From Staphylotrichum longicolle (lineage: Eukaryota; Ascomycota; Sordariomycetes; Sordariales; Chaetomiaceae): 64,000 nt of DNA. Below the pieces are notes generated by a model. It did no database searches. It saw nothing but the letters and a program-made list of their open reading frames with translations, and had not been told where the DNA came from. Below are positions 1-10,207 of this stretch, piece after piece. Within the stretch, counting starts at the first letter, position 1. Each line of letters begins with the position of its first letter. The DNA lies in NCBI GenBank assembly GCA_019096155.1, contig JAHCVI010000001.1:11780001-11844000 (forward strand), written 5' to 3'. Both the position numbers and the translations under genes were made by a program.

Positions 1-12
1 ACGACCAATTAG

Positions 13-894
13 CAAACCTTTGACACGGCCGAGACGTATGCCAACGGCGCGTCCGAGGTCGAGATGGGCGCCGCCCTCAAGGAGCTCGCCTGGCCGCGCG
101 ACGAGTACGTCCTGACCACCAAGATCTTCTTCGGCACCGGCCGCAAGGAGCCCAACACGCGCGGCCTGAGCCGCAAGCACATCGTCGAGGGCCTCAAGGC
201 CTCGCTCGCCCGCCTCCAGACCCCCTACGTCGACGTCGTCTTCGCCCACCGGCCCGACCCGGCCACGCCCATGCTCGAGATCGTCGAGGCCTTCACCCAG
301 ACCATCCGCAACCTCAACCTGGCCTACTACTGGGGCACCTCCGAGTGGAGCGCGGCGCAGATCACCGAGGCCATCGGGCTGGCCGAGAAGCACAACCTCA
401 TCGCCCCCGTCGTCGAGCAGCCGCAGTACAACGCCTTCCACCGCGAGCGCTTCGAGGTCGAGTACGCCCCGCTGTTCAAGCAGCACGGCTACGGTACCAC
501 CATCTGGTCGCCCCTCGCCTCGGGCCTGCTGACGGGCAAGTACAACGACGGCATCCCCGAGGACTCGCGCTTCGCCACCAACAAGGCCTTCTTCGAGAAC
601 ACGGTCAAGGAGCTCAAGAGCGAGGCCGGCCAGGCCAAGATCGAAAAGGTCCGCAAGCTGACCAAGATCGCCGAGCGCCTCGACGCAAAGGTCACGCACC
701 TCGCGCTCGCGTGGGCCGCCCGCAACCCCAACGTCAGCACCGTCATCCTGGGCGCCACCAAGATCGAGCAGGTCGTGGACAACCTCAAGGCGCTCGAGGT
801 GCTGGACAAGCTGACGCCCGAGATTGTCGAGGAGATTGAGGCCGTGCTGGACAACAAGCCCAAGGGGGTGGCTACGTGGGGGCGGGATCGGTAG
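13..894 (+). CDS. Aldo/keto reductase, Kv-beta-like (3' part of gene)
   Basis: An NADPH-dependent aldo/keto reductase of the AKR6 (voltage-gated K+ channel beta subunit-like) group, cut by the window edge. The reading frame is open from an apparent 3' splice site (TTAG, ending at 12) to the TAG at 892-894. The first residues give the family's FDTAETYANG stretch, which includes the catalytic-tetrad Asp and Tyr; the Lys lies in the TTKIFFG strand and the His in the FAHRPDP segment. The C-terminal part has the cofactor-binding pattern SPLASGLLTGKY and VILGATKIEQ. Missing upstream sequence should hold about the first 50 residues. Family membership is clear; the physiological substrate is not known for these fungal proteins. 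The exact splice site at the left edge is inferred because the intron is truncated. Confidence 0.9.
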   Translation, partial: QTFDTAETYANGASEVEMGAALKELAWPRDEYVLTTKIFFGTGRKEPNTRGLSRKHIVEGLKASLARLQTPYVDVVFAHRPDPATPMLEIVEAFTQTIRNLNLAYYWGTSEWSAAQITEAIGLAEKHNLIAPVVEQPQYNAFHRERFEVEYAPLFKQHGYGTTIWSPLASGLLTGKYNDGIPEDSRFATNKAFFENTVKELKSEAGQAKIEKVRKLTKIAERLDAKVTHLALAWAARNPNVSTVILGATKIEQVVDNLKALEVLDKLTPEIVEEIEAVLDNKPKGVATWGRDR

Positions 895-1407
895 ATGTGG
901 GTCGGCAAAAGAGAATAAAAGCTAGATGTTAATGACACATGAATGAATCAAAACCAATCGGGTTTTTACATGCCATGACTGTTCAAGCGCGGCGTCGGCC
1001 TTGTGAACTTTGATCAAAGTATGGTAGGAGAGGAAGGAAGAGACGACACAAGCAGAGAACACCTCACTAACCTCGTTCATGATACGATTCAACGCAGGTT
1101 ACTTGGATTGAATGAATGAGTGAAATCTACCATAGCACCCAGGTACGGTAGGGAATGATATCAAGACTCGATGGATTGAAAGACTGGGACGTCAATTCCA
1201 TCCTGCCCGGGCCGCCCGCGGCCCTCTCGCAACCTGACGCGAAATCTCAACACTGTAGAGAAAACGGTCAATACAACCGCATCCTGTGGTTCCCGATCGT
1301 CTTGTGTGTGTCTCCTCTCCTCCATTGAGGGCTTATATCAAGCCCCGATCGCGACAAAAAGCCCCGAGATCAAAGCTTGGTGTCAACGCTGCCTTCACTT
1401 CCCCTGT
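895..1407. other. Gene-free stretch
   Basis: This is the 3' flank between the aldo/keto reductase and the convergent velvet-like copy 1. It holds no conserved reading frame and no RNA gene that I can see. Confidence 0.6.
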
Positions 1408-1830
1408 TTACCTGGAAACTTCAACCGTGGGCGAGGTAGCTTCCAGCCTGAACCTCCCTAAATCCTTGCCATCGACACTGTTGATGGTGGTGGTGGTGTA
1501 CAGACGGACGTGGAACTTGTAACTGCCAGGCGTTCCAATCTTGAGGGTGTCAAACTTGAAGTCGAGAGTGATTTCATTCCCGTGGTGTGTATCCATATCG
1601 GATTCTTGTACCTGCAGGACCGAATCCTCGGTGAAAAACTGGGTTACGACAGCGTCATTCTTGGACCGCAGCTCGACTTCCGCCCAGAATTTCCCGAGGT
1701 ACCGCACCCATTTATCGGTAGGTTTCATTTAGAGCCGAGCCTGCAATGATGGCTGTAATAGCTCGTTGACCTTTGCTTCCTGAGGGCTGTACGCAATGAT
1801 GAAGCCTCGTGGTCCATTGTCTAATGGCAT
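1408..1830 (-). pseudogene. Velvet-like small protein, copy 1, interrupted by an in-frame TAA
   Basis: First member of a local family of small beta-rich proteins. From the ATG at 1830 the frame runs 33 codons (starting MPLDNGPRGF) to a TAA at 1729-1731. It then continues in the same frame from an immediately following ATG for another 106 codons to 1408. The downstream part contains the family signature, an F-x-F...L-x-I strand followed by PGSYKFHVRLY. Alignment by eye with copies 2 and 4 places the stop inside a shared beta strand (compare ATVVF and AKVLF). The start at 1830 is favoured because its distance to the TATA box is the same as in copy 2. Either the gene is broken, the stop is read through, or a 106-residue product is made from the second ATG. 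No GT..AG intron removes the stop without losing conserved strands. The likeness to velvet domains is by pattern only. Confidence 0.5.
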
Positions 1831-1956
1831 GGTTTGCGTAGAGAGCTTGAGTTCTTGGTGGTTTTGGGGCAAGATCTGGGATGTGTGCAGTGAGTGAGGT
1901 AGTCAATTCTTGCAGCGGTGTGTGAAGAAGCTATGAGAAGTGGGAGACCCGGGCCG

Positions 1957-1963
1957 TTTTATA
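1957..1963 (-). promoter_or_regulatory. TATA box of velvet-like copy 1
   Basis: TATAAAA reads on the minus strand inside GCTCGAGTATAAAACGG. It lies 133 bp (outer edge) from the ATG at 1830. The element and its CTCGAG flank recur upstream of copy 2. Confidence 0.6.
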
Positions 1964-2282
1964 CTCGAGCGTGGACCTCAAGAACCATCACCAGAGTCGC
2001 TGCACATGTACAGGTCGGAAACACGCCCAGAGAAGTTCTTTGATGCCAGATGGTCGCACTGACTGCGATATGCCTCGAGATAGCCCCAACTGTGCCCCTG
2101 GGTGAGATCAAACAGTGTTGCATTCACACGAAGAAACCATCACCCAAGCGTGGCGGTTGGCAGTTCAAAGAACACACGCCGAGAGAAAGCGCCCTGCTTC
2201 AAGGATGCACTAGGTCGCGCCTGAAACAAAGCGTCGGGGTGCCAGCCAGAAATCATGGGCGCCTCGACAGAAGTTGGCGACA

Positions 2283-2520
2283 GGTCGCACAGTCTAACGC
2301 AATATACTTCCCACCACCAATCGACCAACAGTCACTTGATAAGCCGCAGGTTGGTGAGCATCATTGTGACACGACTCAAAGGCATCTAGTCTTGCAGCAT
2401 TCCTTGGAGATCAGTTGTCTGGCTGGGATCTGGTCCCGCCCAACTTGAACTGACCTGGTGGGCTCAGACAGTAAACCGTTGGACGAGTTCAGCTCGATGT
2501 TTACGGATTACAAATCCACG
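2283..2520. repeat. Diverged tandem duplication, block A (upstream flank of copy 1)
   Basis: Non-coding sequence that aligns with 4033-4275 at a steady offset of 1750-1759 bp. Shared strings include GTCGCACAGTCTAA (2284 and 4034), GGCATCTAG (2381 and 4133), ATCTGGTCCCGCC and CAACTTG (about 2428 and 4179), and GCTCGATGT (2492 and 4251). With the coding copies and their TATA boxes at the same offset, this shows that a unit of about 1.75 kb was duplicated in tandem. The rest of 1971-3188 holds no other gene that I can support. Short similarities to 4460-4640 suggest the duplication extends further. Confidence 0.75.
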
Positions 2521-3188
2521 CTTCTCTTGTCCCACCCCCCATTTCTCATGTTTGACGTTCTTTGAGCAAAGGGTGACCGAGATCCCTGGTTGGGAGTTGT
2601 CGTCCGAGGTTGCTATCAGAGAGGAGGGCCAACTACCACCAAAGTTGGAGTTGGATGTACCAGAGGTGTTTCTTAGTTTTGTTCCACCAGCACCTCAGTC
2701 ACTCATCCGCTCGAGCGAGGGTTGAGATAACATAATGAAGTCGGCAGAAACCAAATGGAAGACAGTCTAAAATCACTTAGGCGGGATTTTGAGTGGAGTG
2801 TCGATCTTGTTTGCTGGCCGTCCCTTGCGGAGTGGACCAGAGGTGGACGTGCAATAACAAGCAGCCTGGCGTGGACGAATCACAACTTGGTCAATCCAGC
2901 ACATAATAGGGGCCGAATAGAGGTTGAGTAATCTATCAATGGTAACGAAAGTCCCAATCACATCTGCTAGCTCTCTACCCCATGCCGCCCGCGGCGTCCC
3001 GAAAACGAGTGTGATAACATATCCCCTCAATAACAACCTGTGGTCAACACAGTGCTCGTCCTCTCTTCCTGACTTCTTCATTTGCGGTCATTGAAAGACC
3101 ATTCTACTCCAGAACTGGCAATTTGCCCCATGCGAACAAAACGAAACCCCACGGTAAAACGACCGTCGTGAAGAACAAACAACATGAT

Positions 3189-3578
3189 TTACTCGGTGCA
3201 ATCAAAGGTTGTCGAGTATCCACACCAGTCCATCTCAAGACTGTCCCCTCCATCCTTGGAGAGCGTAATGACCCATTGGTACTCGCCAGGCTCCTGGATC
3301 TTGAGGCCGTGGAAAACAAACTTCCGCTCATTCGGGCCAGTCCGGTCGTTTGGCGCCTCAGGGCTGATATTGATGGAACCCAGAGGCTTCTCGAGCTTGG
3401 TACGGTCAATATGGCTGGTCCGCACATTCTGCACTTGAATGTACGCTGTAAGCGCCGTGGGAATCTCGGCTCCGTCCTTGAAGACGACGGTGGCCGTCGG
3501 TTCGGGATTCGAGATTGCTGTCTTCGCCTTGACCGCTGTCGGCGTGGACACTGTAATCGTTGGGGCTGAAGTGGCCAT
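3189..3578 (-). CDS. Velvet-like small protein, copy 2
   Basis: A 129-residue protein, intact and without introns. The N-terminal half is Thr/Ala/Val-rich (MATSAPTITV start). It is followed by a strand LTAYIQVQN and the family signature KFVFHGLKI, then EPGEYQWVITLSKDG. The start at 3578 is chosen because the TATA box at 3705-3711 lies downstream of the earlier in-frame ATG at 3734, which therefore cannot be in the mRNA. Sequence context of the chosen ATG is good (ACCATGG). The pattern F-x-F-x-x-L...G-x-Y resembles the C-terminal strands of velvet factors, but the protein is far shorter than those regulators and lacks their N-terminal QQP...R region. Function unknown. It is a paralogue of the genes at 1408, 4885 and 11910. 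Confidence 0.7.
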   Translation of the reverse strand: MATSAPTITVSTPTAVKAKTAISNPEPTATVVFKDGAEIPTALTAYIQVQNVRTSHIDRTKLEKPLGSINISPEAPNDRTGPNERKFVFHGLKIQEPGEYQWVITLSKDGGDSLEMDWCGYSTTFDCTE

Positions 3579-3704
3579 GGTTTGTTTTCTCCGGTTTACG
3601 CTGCTGCTGAGATATGCGATCTGTTTGAAGGAGGTATTGTGGGCTTGTTTGGCTTGGTTGACGATGTCCTGTAAACTTGGACAATACCTAGCACGACCTC
3701 TCGG

Positions 3705-3711
3705 TTTTATA
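3705..3711 (-). promoter_or_regulatory. TATA box of velvet-like copy 2
   Basis: TATAAAA on the minus strand within GCTCGAGTATAAAACCG. It is nearly identical to the copy 1 element and again 133 bp from the ATG (3578). Confidence 0.65.
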
Positions 3712-4032
3712 CTCGAGCCTTCACCATCAGACATCCTCCTCGACGGTTGACGTGCAGGCCTTTTTGTGCATCTCTCCGATGAAGCTCTTTGTTGTCTTTA
3801 ATCGTCTCATAGACAGGGGGCGGCATCAACACAGCCAACTCCGGGGTGCTGGGATGACAAGGAGCTCGACTCTGGCTGAGAGAACGCAGCCCCGAGTAAC
3901 TCGAGCAGTTGGAAAGTCGCGATTTCTTTTTGCACGGTGCTAGCTTCCTCGTCTGGCATGCTTCGGGTTCTCCAGACAAAGTATCGGTGGTGCCAACCAA
4001 AAGATAGCCCATGGCGACGACTTCGGACAGGA

Positions 4033-4275
4033 TGTCGCACAGTCTAAAACGCTCTCTATCCCACCAACCATGGACCAGCAGGCCCGCTTGGCGAGCGACA
4101 GGTTGGTAAGCTTTCTTCTGCAATGAATTAAAGGCATCTAGCCTCGTGACACCCTGAGAGATCCGTTATCCCGCTGGAATCTGGTCCCGCCCCAACTTGC
4201 GCTGACCAAGGGGTTGGCTCAGGAGCGGCAAACCTGTTGGGGTTATCCGTGCTCGATGTATACAAACTACAGGTC
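4033..4275. repeat. Diverged tandem duplication, block B (upstream flank of copy 2)
   Basis: Counterpart of 2283-2520, displaced by 1750-1759 bp, with short indels and many substitutions between shared strings. It lies upstream of copy 2 exactly as block A lies upstream of copy 1. The whole stretch 3712-4884 carries no reading frame that I regard as a gene. Confidence 0.75.
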
Positions 4276-4884
4276 TAACGTTTCATCTCTTTTTCCACAT
4301 TCTCATTTCATGGTTGACATCACATTTGGGCACAGATTTGGCGAAGAGCTTTGTTGGTCTCGTGTGATGAAGTCCATGACAGGGCGGACTAAGTACCACG
4401 GTGCTTGAATTCATTTCCTGTGTAGGTACACTGTCTTCCAGTCCCCTTGATGACTTGCGCCCATTCAGTCACCTATACCATCATATTTGCCACAGTGCTA
4501 GTACTGACGACATGAGAATGGGTGACACAACCGAATAACTTCTGCGAATCTGACCTTCTTCAGGATGACTATACCTTTGCTTGGGGCATGTAGGGGGCTC
4601 AGAAGACAAGACATACCAAGACAGTCTACAGTATGCGCAAGATCACAAAAGACCTGGTCTGTTGCTGAACTATCTGCCTGATACTCCTAGTGACTGCTTG
4701 CCCGACGTGTCAATTCTGCGGCCCCTTTCCGGTTACGTCCCGCATGGTATTTGATCTTTCCATGGGCGTTCAATGCGCAGTGTCAGCCTCCGGTAACCGT
4801 GAACCACTGATCCTCCAAATTAATGAACCAACCGCCGGCACCAATCCTCAACCCGAATCAAATGTCCTGCTGATATCCGTCGAC

Positions 4885-5349
4885 TTAGGGCCAGCAGGGG
4901 AACGGTGGGCCGAACACCTCTATGATCAGTCGCTTGACTGCACGTAGACCACCCGGAGGATGGTACCAGACTTGAAAGTGGAAGTAATAGCGGCCAGGCG
5001 TGTTGATTGCGATGCCGCTAAAATCGAACAATATATCTCGCCATTTTTCATTTTGACTCAATTCCTCGCCCTTTACCGTTCTTTGTTCCTCCGTAAGGGT
5101 TTCGCCCGTCTCGAGGCTCACGAGAGCCATGTTTGCGTCTTGGTGGTCGTGAGTGAGCAGGCTGAGCTCACCGCTCAGCCTTCTGTAATCCAGGATAACT
5201 CTTCGATATTCGTCCTGTGCGAGACTTTTGCAGAAAGACATAAGACCATGCAAGGGGACACCTAACCTGCTGGCAATCTGACGGGATGTTTCGATTCTCT
5301 GCTGTTGGTCAGGATGGCGAAACAGGTGGAGGTGATGTGCATCTCGCAT
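4885..5349 (-). CDS. Velvet-like small protein, copy 3
   Basis: A 154-residue intronless reading frame. The last 60 residues contain the family signature: ILFDFSGIAI followed by NTPGRYYFHFQVWYHPPGG and a closing strand LIIEVFG. The N-terminal part (His/Arg-rich, then RRVILDYRRLSGEL) is only weakly similar to the other copies. Start chosen as the first ATG downstream of the TATA box at 5486-5492, 143 bp away. The gene is in the same orientation as copies 1 and 2 and follows them in head-to-tail order. Its upstream flank shows no clear similarity to blocks A and B. Function unknown; relation to velvet domains is a pattern-level suggestion. Confidence 0.6.
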   Translation of the reverse strand: MRDAHHLHLFRHPDQQQRIETSRQIASRLGVPLHGLMSFCKSLAQDEYRRVILDYRRLSGELSLLTHDHQDANMALVSLETGETLTEEQRTVKGEELSQNEKWRDILFDFSGIAINTPGRYYFHFQVWYHPPGGLRAVKRLIIEVFGPPFPCWP

Positions 5350-5485
5350 GGTGCCGCCGGTGTCTTGTTGTTACTAGGGCAAGTTAAAGTATGGGCTGTC
5401 GTGACTGCTGGCTTCTGAGATGGCTCGCCTGCTGTTGTCTATGGGCTTAGGGATTAGTTTGGGGAGGGCAAGATCGGCCCCGTGC

Positions 5486-5492
5486 ATTTATA
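5486..5492 (-). promoter_or_regulatory. TATA box of velvet-like copy 3
   Basis: TATAAAT on the minus strand (CGTGCTATAAATGCACG, itself part of a short inverted repeat GTGC...GCAC). It lies 143 bp from the ATG of copy 3. Sequence from here to 5866 contains no gene I can see. Confidence 0.5.
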
Positions 5493-5866
5493 GCACGATC
5501 TACCGTGGCGTAAAAGTGCCATCATATTCTGCTGTCACGAGGGCCCGTTGTTAAAAGATTGCCAAATATTCTTTGTTGGTATATAGGACCATCGCCTTCA
5601 CATGCCACAGAATGATGGTGTGGAGGTAGTGGGTGGATGCAAGGCGATCAAGGCATGACGTTGTGGCATGAGGTAGTCAAAGGTGTGATATAAAAAGCTG
5701 CGTCACGAGGTTGAAACCTTCAGCCTAGAGGGACTTTCAGCGTACAAGCAGCAGAAGACTGTACCAGTAAAGTCCGTTCCGTGACATAACAGATACTGCA
5801 AAACTGCGGTGGCAACTAGGTAGGTAGGTACTCAACAAAAGCCCTATTCGTAGCAGACAAAAGCAT

Positions 5867-6493
5867 TCAATATGCCCCCCATGCAAAGGGCCTCTCATAC
5901 GTTCTCTCCATCGGCCCGTCCTGGCCCGTAAAACAATCCAAATACATAACCCACTTCTTCTCCGTCCACTCCCTCAAGTCCACGCCCTCTTGCCCGGCAT
6001 CAAGCGTATACGCATTCACGCTGAGGTACCTCTTCCCATCCTCAACCCATCCCCTTTCGGGCCTCCACGTCGCCACCGTCTCCCCCGCTGCCGCCGCACC
6101 AGCCGCCGTCTGCGTCTCGGGCACCACCATATCCCTCACCTCCCCGATCCCGTCAAACGTGAAACAGCGCACCCCGCACGTGCGGCAGAAAAGCCAGTGC
6201 AGCCGGCGCTCAAAGCACTGGTAGTCGGCGAGCTCGCGCAGCGGGTCGAGCGGGGCCAGAAGCACGAAGTCGTCGGGCGGCGAGGGGAGGCGCATGTGCA
6301 GGACGCCGGCCTTTTGGCAGGTGGTGCAGTTGCAGCGGTAAAAGACCTGCCGGCGGCGGCCGTCTTGGTCGCGCAGGTCGCTCGGGGAGGGCGGCGTGTG
6401 CGGGAGCGTGAGGTAGACGAGGTATTTGACGGCGCCGCAGTGGCAGGAGCCGGTGTAGGGGCGTCGAACGGGGTTGGCGGGGGTATCTGCCAT
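5867..6493 (-). CDS. GFA/CENP-V-like zinc protein (Mss4-like fold)
   Basis: A 208-residue intronless protein of the glutathione-dependent formaldehyde-activating (GFA) domain family. Zinc ligands are visible in the expected order: CHCG near residue 17, CNCTTC in the middle (RCNCTTCQKAG), and CRTCGVRCF about 50 residues later. These make the structural and catalytic zinc sites of this fold. The C-terminal third (YLSVNAYTLDAG...) matches the usual end of fungal members, where the new carboxy end reports the modified cysteine strand. In fungi the family is large and mostly uncharacterised, so an enzymatic role in formaldehyde handling cannot be assumed. Start is the only ATG near the domain. Confidence 0.85.
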   Translation of the reverse strand: MADTPANPVRRPYTGSCHCGAVKYLVYLTLPHTPPSPSDLRDQDGRRRQVFYRCNCTTCQKAGVLHMRLPSPPDDFVLLAPLDPLRELADYQCFERRLHWLFCRTCGVRCFTFDGIGEVRDMVVPETQTAAGAAAAGETVATWRPERGWVEDGKRYLSVNAYTLDAGQEGVDLREWTEKKWVMYLDCFTGQDGPMERTYERPFAWGAY

Positions 6494-6791
6494 GTTTGCG
6501 TTGTGAGATGTCGCGGGTCTGGACTCCGTATCATGAGTAGTTCGGTAGAGTTGAAAGGCAGCGTTGCATCGAGATAATACGGAAAGAGTTTGTTAGGCAT
6601 CCAAAGGCGACGCGAGAGCGGGGTTGCAAGGCTGCAGTCAATGACGTGGACAGGGGGTTAGGGGGTTGCTGTGTCACCTCGAATCCTACGCACTGGGAAA
6701 GTGATCTTCGTGGGTATGTCCTACGCCAATATCGACTATGTACAATTATCTCTGGAAATTAAGCAGGAGACGAGCCCCATGCTGAGTCTAA

Positions 6792-9700
6792 TTACTTCTC
6801 ACCCGGCACGTCGCTGTCCGAGCTCATGGTATAGTACCTCTCAAGGTCCCTCTTCTCCAGGTCGTCCTCGCCCATGCCCGCCCCCTTTTTCACCATGAGA
6901 CCCTTCCTCCTCAGATACACCCGCTTCGCCCACTTCCACAGCTCGGCACCCACAAAGAACAGGACCGTCACGGCAAAAACGATCCCCCACTCCTTGTCGA
7001 TGGGCGCATGCAAAAACACGCGGTGGTTCAGCACCGGAATATACAGCGTCGGGAAGATGCTAAAAAAGCCCACCACCACCGACCAGAACAGGAACGTGTT
7101 CTTCCACAGGCGCCTCGCCCACGCCCTGGTGTTGCGGAACGCCCCGTGGAAGAAGGACAGCCGGCTGTCGACCAGCTCCCACGCGAAAAAGACAAAGATC
7201 CACATCATGGCCGTGTAGCACGTCGAGCGGGCGCGGAAGACGCCCTCGCACGACTCCGAGTAGCGCAGGTTGCAGTCGTGGCCAAAGTTGCCGTCGTAGA
7301 AGCCGAAGAGGACGCGAGAGCCCGAGATGATCCGTAGATTTGTCGAGCGTGACGCTATTGAGGAACGCTTTTGTTTGAAGGAAAGCCGACTCGAAGCCGA
7401 GGCCCGTCTCGGTGAAGGCGCCTGCCACGAGGAGCATGAAGAGGATCTCGACCGGGGTGATCTGGAAGATGGAGGTTCCAGAGTCGTCCTTGTACGCCAG
7501 GCCGACGAGGAGGGTCGTGACAAAGGCGACGTTGGCCGAAAGGACGTGGCCCATGAACTTCTGGACGTTGTCAAAGATGCGCCGGCCCTCCTCGACGGCG
7601 TTGAGAATGCTGGCAAAGTTGTCGTCGCTCAAGACAATGTCGGAAGCAGACTTGGCCACATCGCTGCCTCCCAGGCCCATGGCGATGCCAACGTCGGCTC
7701 GCTTCAGACTGGGGCTGTCGTTGACGCCGTCGCCTGTCATGGCGACGAACTTTCCGCGGCGGTGCAGGGCGTCGATCATACGCACCTTTGTCGAGGGCGC
7801 GCAGCGGGCCACGACGAGGGGCAGCTCCGGCAGCTGGTCGAGCTCGTCGTCTGAAAGCCTGTCGAACTCGTGTGCCGCCATGACGAGACCTTGGGCGATG
7901 TCGGCCCGAACAAGTTCCATCCGCGCCGGGAGAATGCCCACCTCGATGGCGATCGCCCGAGCGGTTTCTGGGTGGTCGCCAGTCAGCATGTGGACGGCAA
8001 TGCCGGCTTGGTGGCACTTGAATACACTCGGCCGGGATTCGGGCCGCGGGGGGTCGTAGATGCCAATGAGACCGCGGAAGATGAGGTCTCGCTCAAACTC
8101 TTCGCGGTTGAGGAGGCCGCGGCGGACCTCCTCTGCCAAGACGACTCGTGTAGTGCTCTTGCTGGCGAGAGCGAGGACACGGAGGCCTCGGCGGGCCATT
8201 GCTTCCATGTTGGCCAAGATTCGTTGCCTGAACTCGTCCGTCATCGGTGTGATGGAGACCCCGTCACCGTTAGCTGTCGAGACATTACAACAGCTGGAGA
8301 GCACGCGCTCGACGGCACCCTTGGTGAAGACGTGCACTTCGGACTTTTCCGATGCGTCGCTCCTCTCGCACAGCACTGACATCTTTTTGATGGACGAGTC
8401 AAATGGGAACTCCGCAAGTTGCTTCCAGCTGGAGGCACCGTCTGCGCCGTGGCCGGGCCGTCCAAACCGGGTCGCAAAAACCTGGATGGCAATCTCGGTA
8501 GGGTCGCCGTTCGCCTGCCAGAGGCTGCCGAACCCAGCTTCCGTCTCCTCCTTGTTGAGTTTCTTGACTGTGGCCAGGTTGGCGAGCGAGGCAATATCCA
8601 AGTAGTGCTGGAGCAATGTATGATGCTTTTCGTCTGCAGGTTTTTCGATGACTGTGCCCTGGTCGTCGGCTGTCCGGCGCATGCCTCGTGGCTCGGCTTC
8701 GGTGAATGCGACGCTTCCGGCTTCGGGGTTGTGTGGATCGTTGGTCGTCTGGACGGAGTATGTGCCGTGGTCGGGAAGCCAGGCCATTCTCGCAACCATT
8801 TTCCCCTGCGTAAGGGTGCCGGTCTTGTCAGAGCAAATATCTGTCATCCGTCCTCGGTTAGTCATGTCTCTAGAAATTGGCTGGAAGGGGTACTCACTCG
8901 TAACACCACCCAGGGCCTCGAGAGACCGCATGTTGCGAACCACCACATTGCGTTGCACCATGACCTTGGTTCCGGCGGCCATGGTAATGGTAAGAACGAG
9001 AATGAGCGTGACGGGCAGAGTACCGACGGCTGTGGCCACAGCATAGATGATAACGTCGTTTCGTGTTCGAAACTAGCAGCAATGTCAGCATCTGTGCATT
9101 GTTCACCATAAGAGCCGTACAGAACTTACCTCGTTAGCCCCCAGAACAATGATGGCGCAGATTACCGCAAAGATGAAGATGTAGTGGAAGAGCTGCGACA
9201 GTTTGCGCTGGAGCGGCGTGCCCACGGTCAAACCCAGGAACTCCCCAACCCAGTCCCAGATCTTGCCCCCTGCAAACTTGAGGTATGACCCAATCGATGC
9301 CTTGCCGTTCTCGTCCCGCTTTAGCACTCGCTTCTTGCCCCCTTGGTCGCCCAGCGCAGCCGCGATGGCGCCAATCTCGGTACACATGCCTGTGGCAAAG
9401 ACGATGGCGCGCCCGCGCCCCTTGGTGATGACGCTCGACGAGTAGACGACATTCAAGCGGTCGCCAGGGCCAAGGAGTTCGTCGTCGTAGACTTCCTCGG
9501 GGTCCTTGCGGACGGGCAAGCTCTCGCCGGTGAGAAGCGCCTCGTCGGCCTCGAGATTCACGGCTTCGAAAACGCGGGCGTCGGCGGGCACGTTGTCGCC
9601 CACCTTCAACTCGATGATGTCGCCGGGGACCAGCTGCGATGCTTCGATGGTAGACGCCGGCTTCCCGTCCCGCACGAGCTGGGCGGTTGCAGAGCTGAGT

Positions 9701-10207
9701 GACTTGAGCGAGGCGATGGTCCTGGCGGCCTGGAGGTCCTGGAAGAAACCGATGACGACGTTGATCAGGATCAGGCCGGCCAGAACGCCGCCTTCTATCC
9801 ATGCCTGGATTCCGAAACTTGCGGCGAGTGCGAGCAACAGGATCTGGAGGTTGTCAGCCTGAACCTCGAATCAAACATCGGTGTTTCCGGCAGTCTTACC
9901 AAAGTCATAGCATTGGCAACTTGGGCAATTAGAATCTCCAGGGGCTTAACCCCTTTCTCCTGGCCGAGGTCATTGGTGCCTACCATCATGTTAGTCCCCG
10001 TTTTCTGAAGAGTTCTCAGAGAGAGGTTGTCATACCATACTTGGCCAGTCGAGCGGCGGCTTCAGCCGAAGTCAAGCCTGTCGCGATTTCTGTCTGGAGT
10101 TCCTGGGCGACTTGAGCAGACGAAAGACAGTGAGCCGGGAGGGACAATGGCTCGTTTGCCTGGCCAGAGACATGGCCTGCGGCGTCCTGAGGCTTTGTGG
10201 CCGCCAT
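6792..10207 (-). pseudogene. ENA-type P-type ATPase (Na+/K+ efflux), with disrupted M7 region
   Basis: A P2D (ENA) cation ATPase of the plasma membrane. Exons on the minus strand: 10207-10036, 9979-9900, 9843-9130, 9072-8898 and 8840-6792; all introns are GT..AG and their phases agree. Landmarks: N-terminal cation-ATPase segment, LTGES dephosphorylation loop, DKTGTLTQ with the phosphorylated Asp near residue 385 rebuilt exactly across intron 4, and TGDGVND hinge. After GLGFES (about 7390) the expected run to LFGFYDGNFG (about 7310) is too short. It spans about 26 codons where relatives have about 45, so transmembrane segment 7 is missing. The frame also shifts by one, and no intron-sized GT..AG pair spans the break. 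The final helices continue in the shifted frame to the TAA at 6792. Either a deletion pseudogene or an assembly error. The rest of the protein is well conserved. Confidence 0.8.

Noticed and set aside
3579..3734. N-terminal extension of velvet-like copy 2 from the ATG at 3734
   Set aside because: The TATA box at 3705-3711 lies inside this stretch, so the upstream ATG cannot be in the transcript.
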